Positions 7,287 to 8,469 of a stretch of 8,469 nt of DNA are shown piece after piece. Positions within the stretch are counted from its first letter, which is position 1; every line of letters begins with the position of its first letter. Source of the stretch: Bacillota bacterium (GTDB lineage Bacteria; Bacillota; Limnochordia; Darwinibacteriales; Darwinibacteriaceae); contig JAAZLY010000197.1 in assembly GCA_012799115.1 (NCBI GenBank), positions 1-8,469 on the forward strand, in the 5' to 3' direction. A program made the translations under genes and the position numbers. Below the pieces are notes generated by a model. The model was given only the letters and a program-made list of their open reading frames with translations, was not told where the DNA came from and ran no database searches.

Positions 7287-7397
7287 TTTTCTTCCCCCTT
7301 TACTTTTTTGTTCTTCCGTCACAAGAGATATTCTGAAAAGCCTGCGCAAGTAGTTCCGTATCCCTCCTTTCCACTTTCTCCTCTGTCCTCTTTCACG

Positions 7398-8411
7398 TTA
7401 GACCCGAGGCTTAGGCCTACCCGTTGTACCTCGAACACTTAAGACAACGTCCATAACAACTTTGGCCACCTCGGTCGTTCCCGACTCTAACATGCCAATT
7501 AGCATTTCGCAGGCATTTACCCCTACCACATAGGGATTGGTCTGCACCGTCGTTAGTTGTACATGGCTGACTTGACCCAGGTTATGACCATCAAAACCAA
7601 TAATCGATAAGTCTCCTGGTACACGAAGTCCCAATTCTGTAGCGGTTTTCAGTGCGCCCATGGCCATTTCATCGGATGCCGCGAAAATCGCTGTCAGATC
7701 AGGATTACGATCGAGCAAGATCTCCGTACCCAGAAGTCCGCCAAAGTGGGTAAACGCTCCATTATGCTCCAGCTTGGGGTCGTGCTCAATTCCATGTTTC
7801 CTTAAGGCGGCTCGATACCCCCGCTCTCTGTAGATGGCTGAGCTCCAGGGGGGACTACCTCCCAAGAATCCGATGTTTCGGTGCCCAAGTTCAATCAGGT
7901 AGTCTACAGCAGCAAAAGCCCCGCCGAAGTTATCGAGATGGACTGTATTGTACTTGCTTTGATCGTCATAGGTATCAATCATCACATAAGGGATCCGAAA
8001 AGACCTAAGAAGGTCAGTTACGGGATGATTCATGGTCGTGATCAAAAGCGCTCCGCAAAAGTCCTGGGCGGAAAAGACAAAACGAAAGTAGTCCGGATCC
8101 CAAACCGGGAAGAGTACCTGCGACAGGATATAATTGCGTTTTCTGCAAGTCTCGGCGATCCCTTGCAGATTATCCAGGAACCATTGGTTGGAGTGTTCGG
8201 ACATGACAATGAAGACAATATTACGTCTTTCCAGAGCCTTCTTCTGATCATGATGCTCGAATTGTCTGATGCCATGTTCCTCAATGGCATCCCACACACG
8301 CTTCTTTGTCGCTTCACTAACTCGGTCATAATGGCCATTGAGCACGTTTGAAATCGTGGATGGCGAAAGATTAAGTAACTCTGCTATTTGTTTCCCCGTC
8401 AATCTTTTCAT
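7398..8411 (-). CDS. LacI-family transcriptional regulator of the sugar operon
   Basis: This 337-residue regulator is probably a sugar-responsive repressor of the operon it heads. Residues 1-50 form the DNA-binding helices, with QIAELLNLSPSTISNVLNG (8-26) as the helix-turn-helix. Residues from about 63 to 330 form the sugar-binding domain, seen in NIGFLGG (179-185), YRERGYRAAL (194-203), AASDEMAMGAL (244-254) and VPGDLSIIGFDG (264-275), ending in LSVRGTT. Two details are unusual. The family-typical Y-x-PN-x-xAR hinge is replaced by IRQFEHHDQKKALERR, and the common arginine after STIS/STVS is Asn22. The operator may therefore be atypical. The ATG at 8411 has only a weak GGGG site about 11 bases upstream. 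No terminator separates it from the binding-protein gene 111 bases downstream, so the two may be cotranscribed. Confidence 0.93.
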   Translation of the reverse strand: MKRLTGKQIAELLNLSPSTISNVLNGHYDRVSEATKKRVWDAIEEHGIRQFEHHDQKKALERRNIVFIVMSEHSNQWFLDNLQGIAETCRKRNYILSQVLFPVWDPDYFRFVFSAQDFCGALLITTMNHPVTDLLRSFRIPYVMIDTYDDQSKYNTVHLDNFGGAFAAVDYLIELGHRNIGFLGGSPPWSSAIYRERGYRAALRKHGIEHDPKLEHNGAFTHFGGLLGTEILLDRNPDLTAIFAASDEMAMGALKTATELGLRVPGDLSIIGFDGHNLGQVSHVQLTTVQTNPYVVGVNACEMLIGMLESGTTEVAKVVMDVVLSVRGTTGRPKPRV

Positions 8412-8450
8412 ACTGAACTCGACCCCACTTATGTTACTGAACGACCTTAT

Positions 8451-8463
8451 TTGTAAACTACAA
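8451..8463. promoter_or_regulatory. Palindrome upstream of the LacI-family gene, candidate operator
   Basis: TTGTAAACTACAA is a perfect inverted repeat of five bases per arm around a three-base centre, about 40 bases before the regulator start. On the minus strand it overlaps TTTACA, a -35-like box, with CATAAG 18 bases further on. That would suit autorepression, but the boxes are weak and the implied start site would fall close to or inside the ribosome binding site. I saw no second copy ahead of the binding-protein gene. LacI-family operators usually have a central CG, absent here. Confidence 0.3.
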
Positions 8464-8469
8464 GGTTTG

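Noticed and set aside
7340..7352. Near-palindrome around TTGCGCAG before the binding-protein gene as a LacI-type operator
   Set aside because: Only short, imperfect arms, and not like the palindrome upstream of the regulator. Too weak to support.

Overview
The window holds two gene sets, all on the minus strand, so the layout is read from high to low coordinates. Translation signals are strong GGAGG-type Shine-Dalgarno sites, with GTG starts alongside ATG. This points to a Bacillota-like or Thermotogota-like bacterium. The sugar-binding protein has a plain Sec signal peptide with no lipobox cysteine. That suits an organism with an outer membrane or other outer barrier, such as a diderm Bacillota lineage. 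No marker gene is present, so the lineage is only a guess.

Positions 8411 to 2871 form a sugar operon: a LacI-family regulator, a secreted sugar-binding protein, two ABC permeases of the MalF and MalG type, and a GH4 enzyme close to MelA alpha-galactosidase. A strong hairpin terminator at 2822-2851 ends it. The likely job is import and NAD/metal-dependent hydrolysis of an alpha-galactoside such as melibiose or a raffinose-type sugar. No ABC ATPase is encoded, so the importer must borrow one from elsewhere. A hairpin that can refold onto the ribosome binding site lies between the binding protein and the first permease. It may set the protein ratio.

Positions 2821 to 2326 are about 500 bases with no convincing gene. 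They hold the terminator, a second imperfect hairpin and a weak candidate promoter.

Positions 2325 to 1 carry four tightly packed or overlapping genes for membrane subunits of an NQR/RNF-family sodium-pumping electron-transfer complex. The order is B/D, C/G, D/E, E/A; the last is cut by the window edge. The small subunits carry motifs closer to Na+-NQR (NqrC, NqrD, NqrE) than to Rnf. The B/D subunit, however, has the short RnfD length, and the gene expected just before it (nqrA or rnfC) is missing. This mixed character is the most interesting point in the window. I saw no clear evidence of a wholly new system, CRISPR array, mobile element, tRNA or rRNA.
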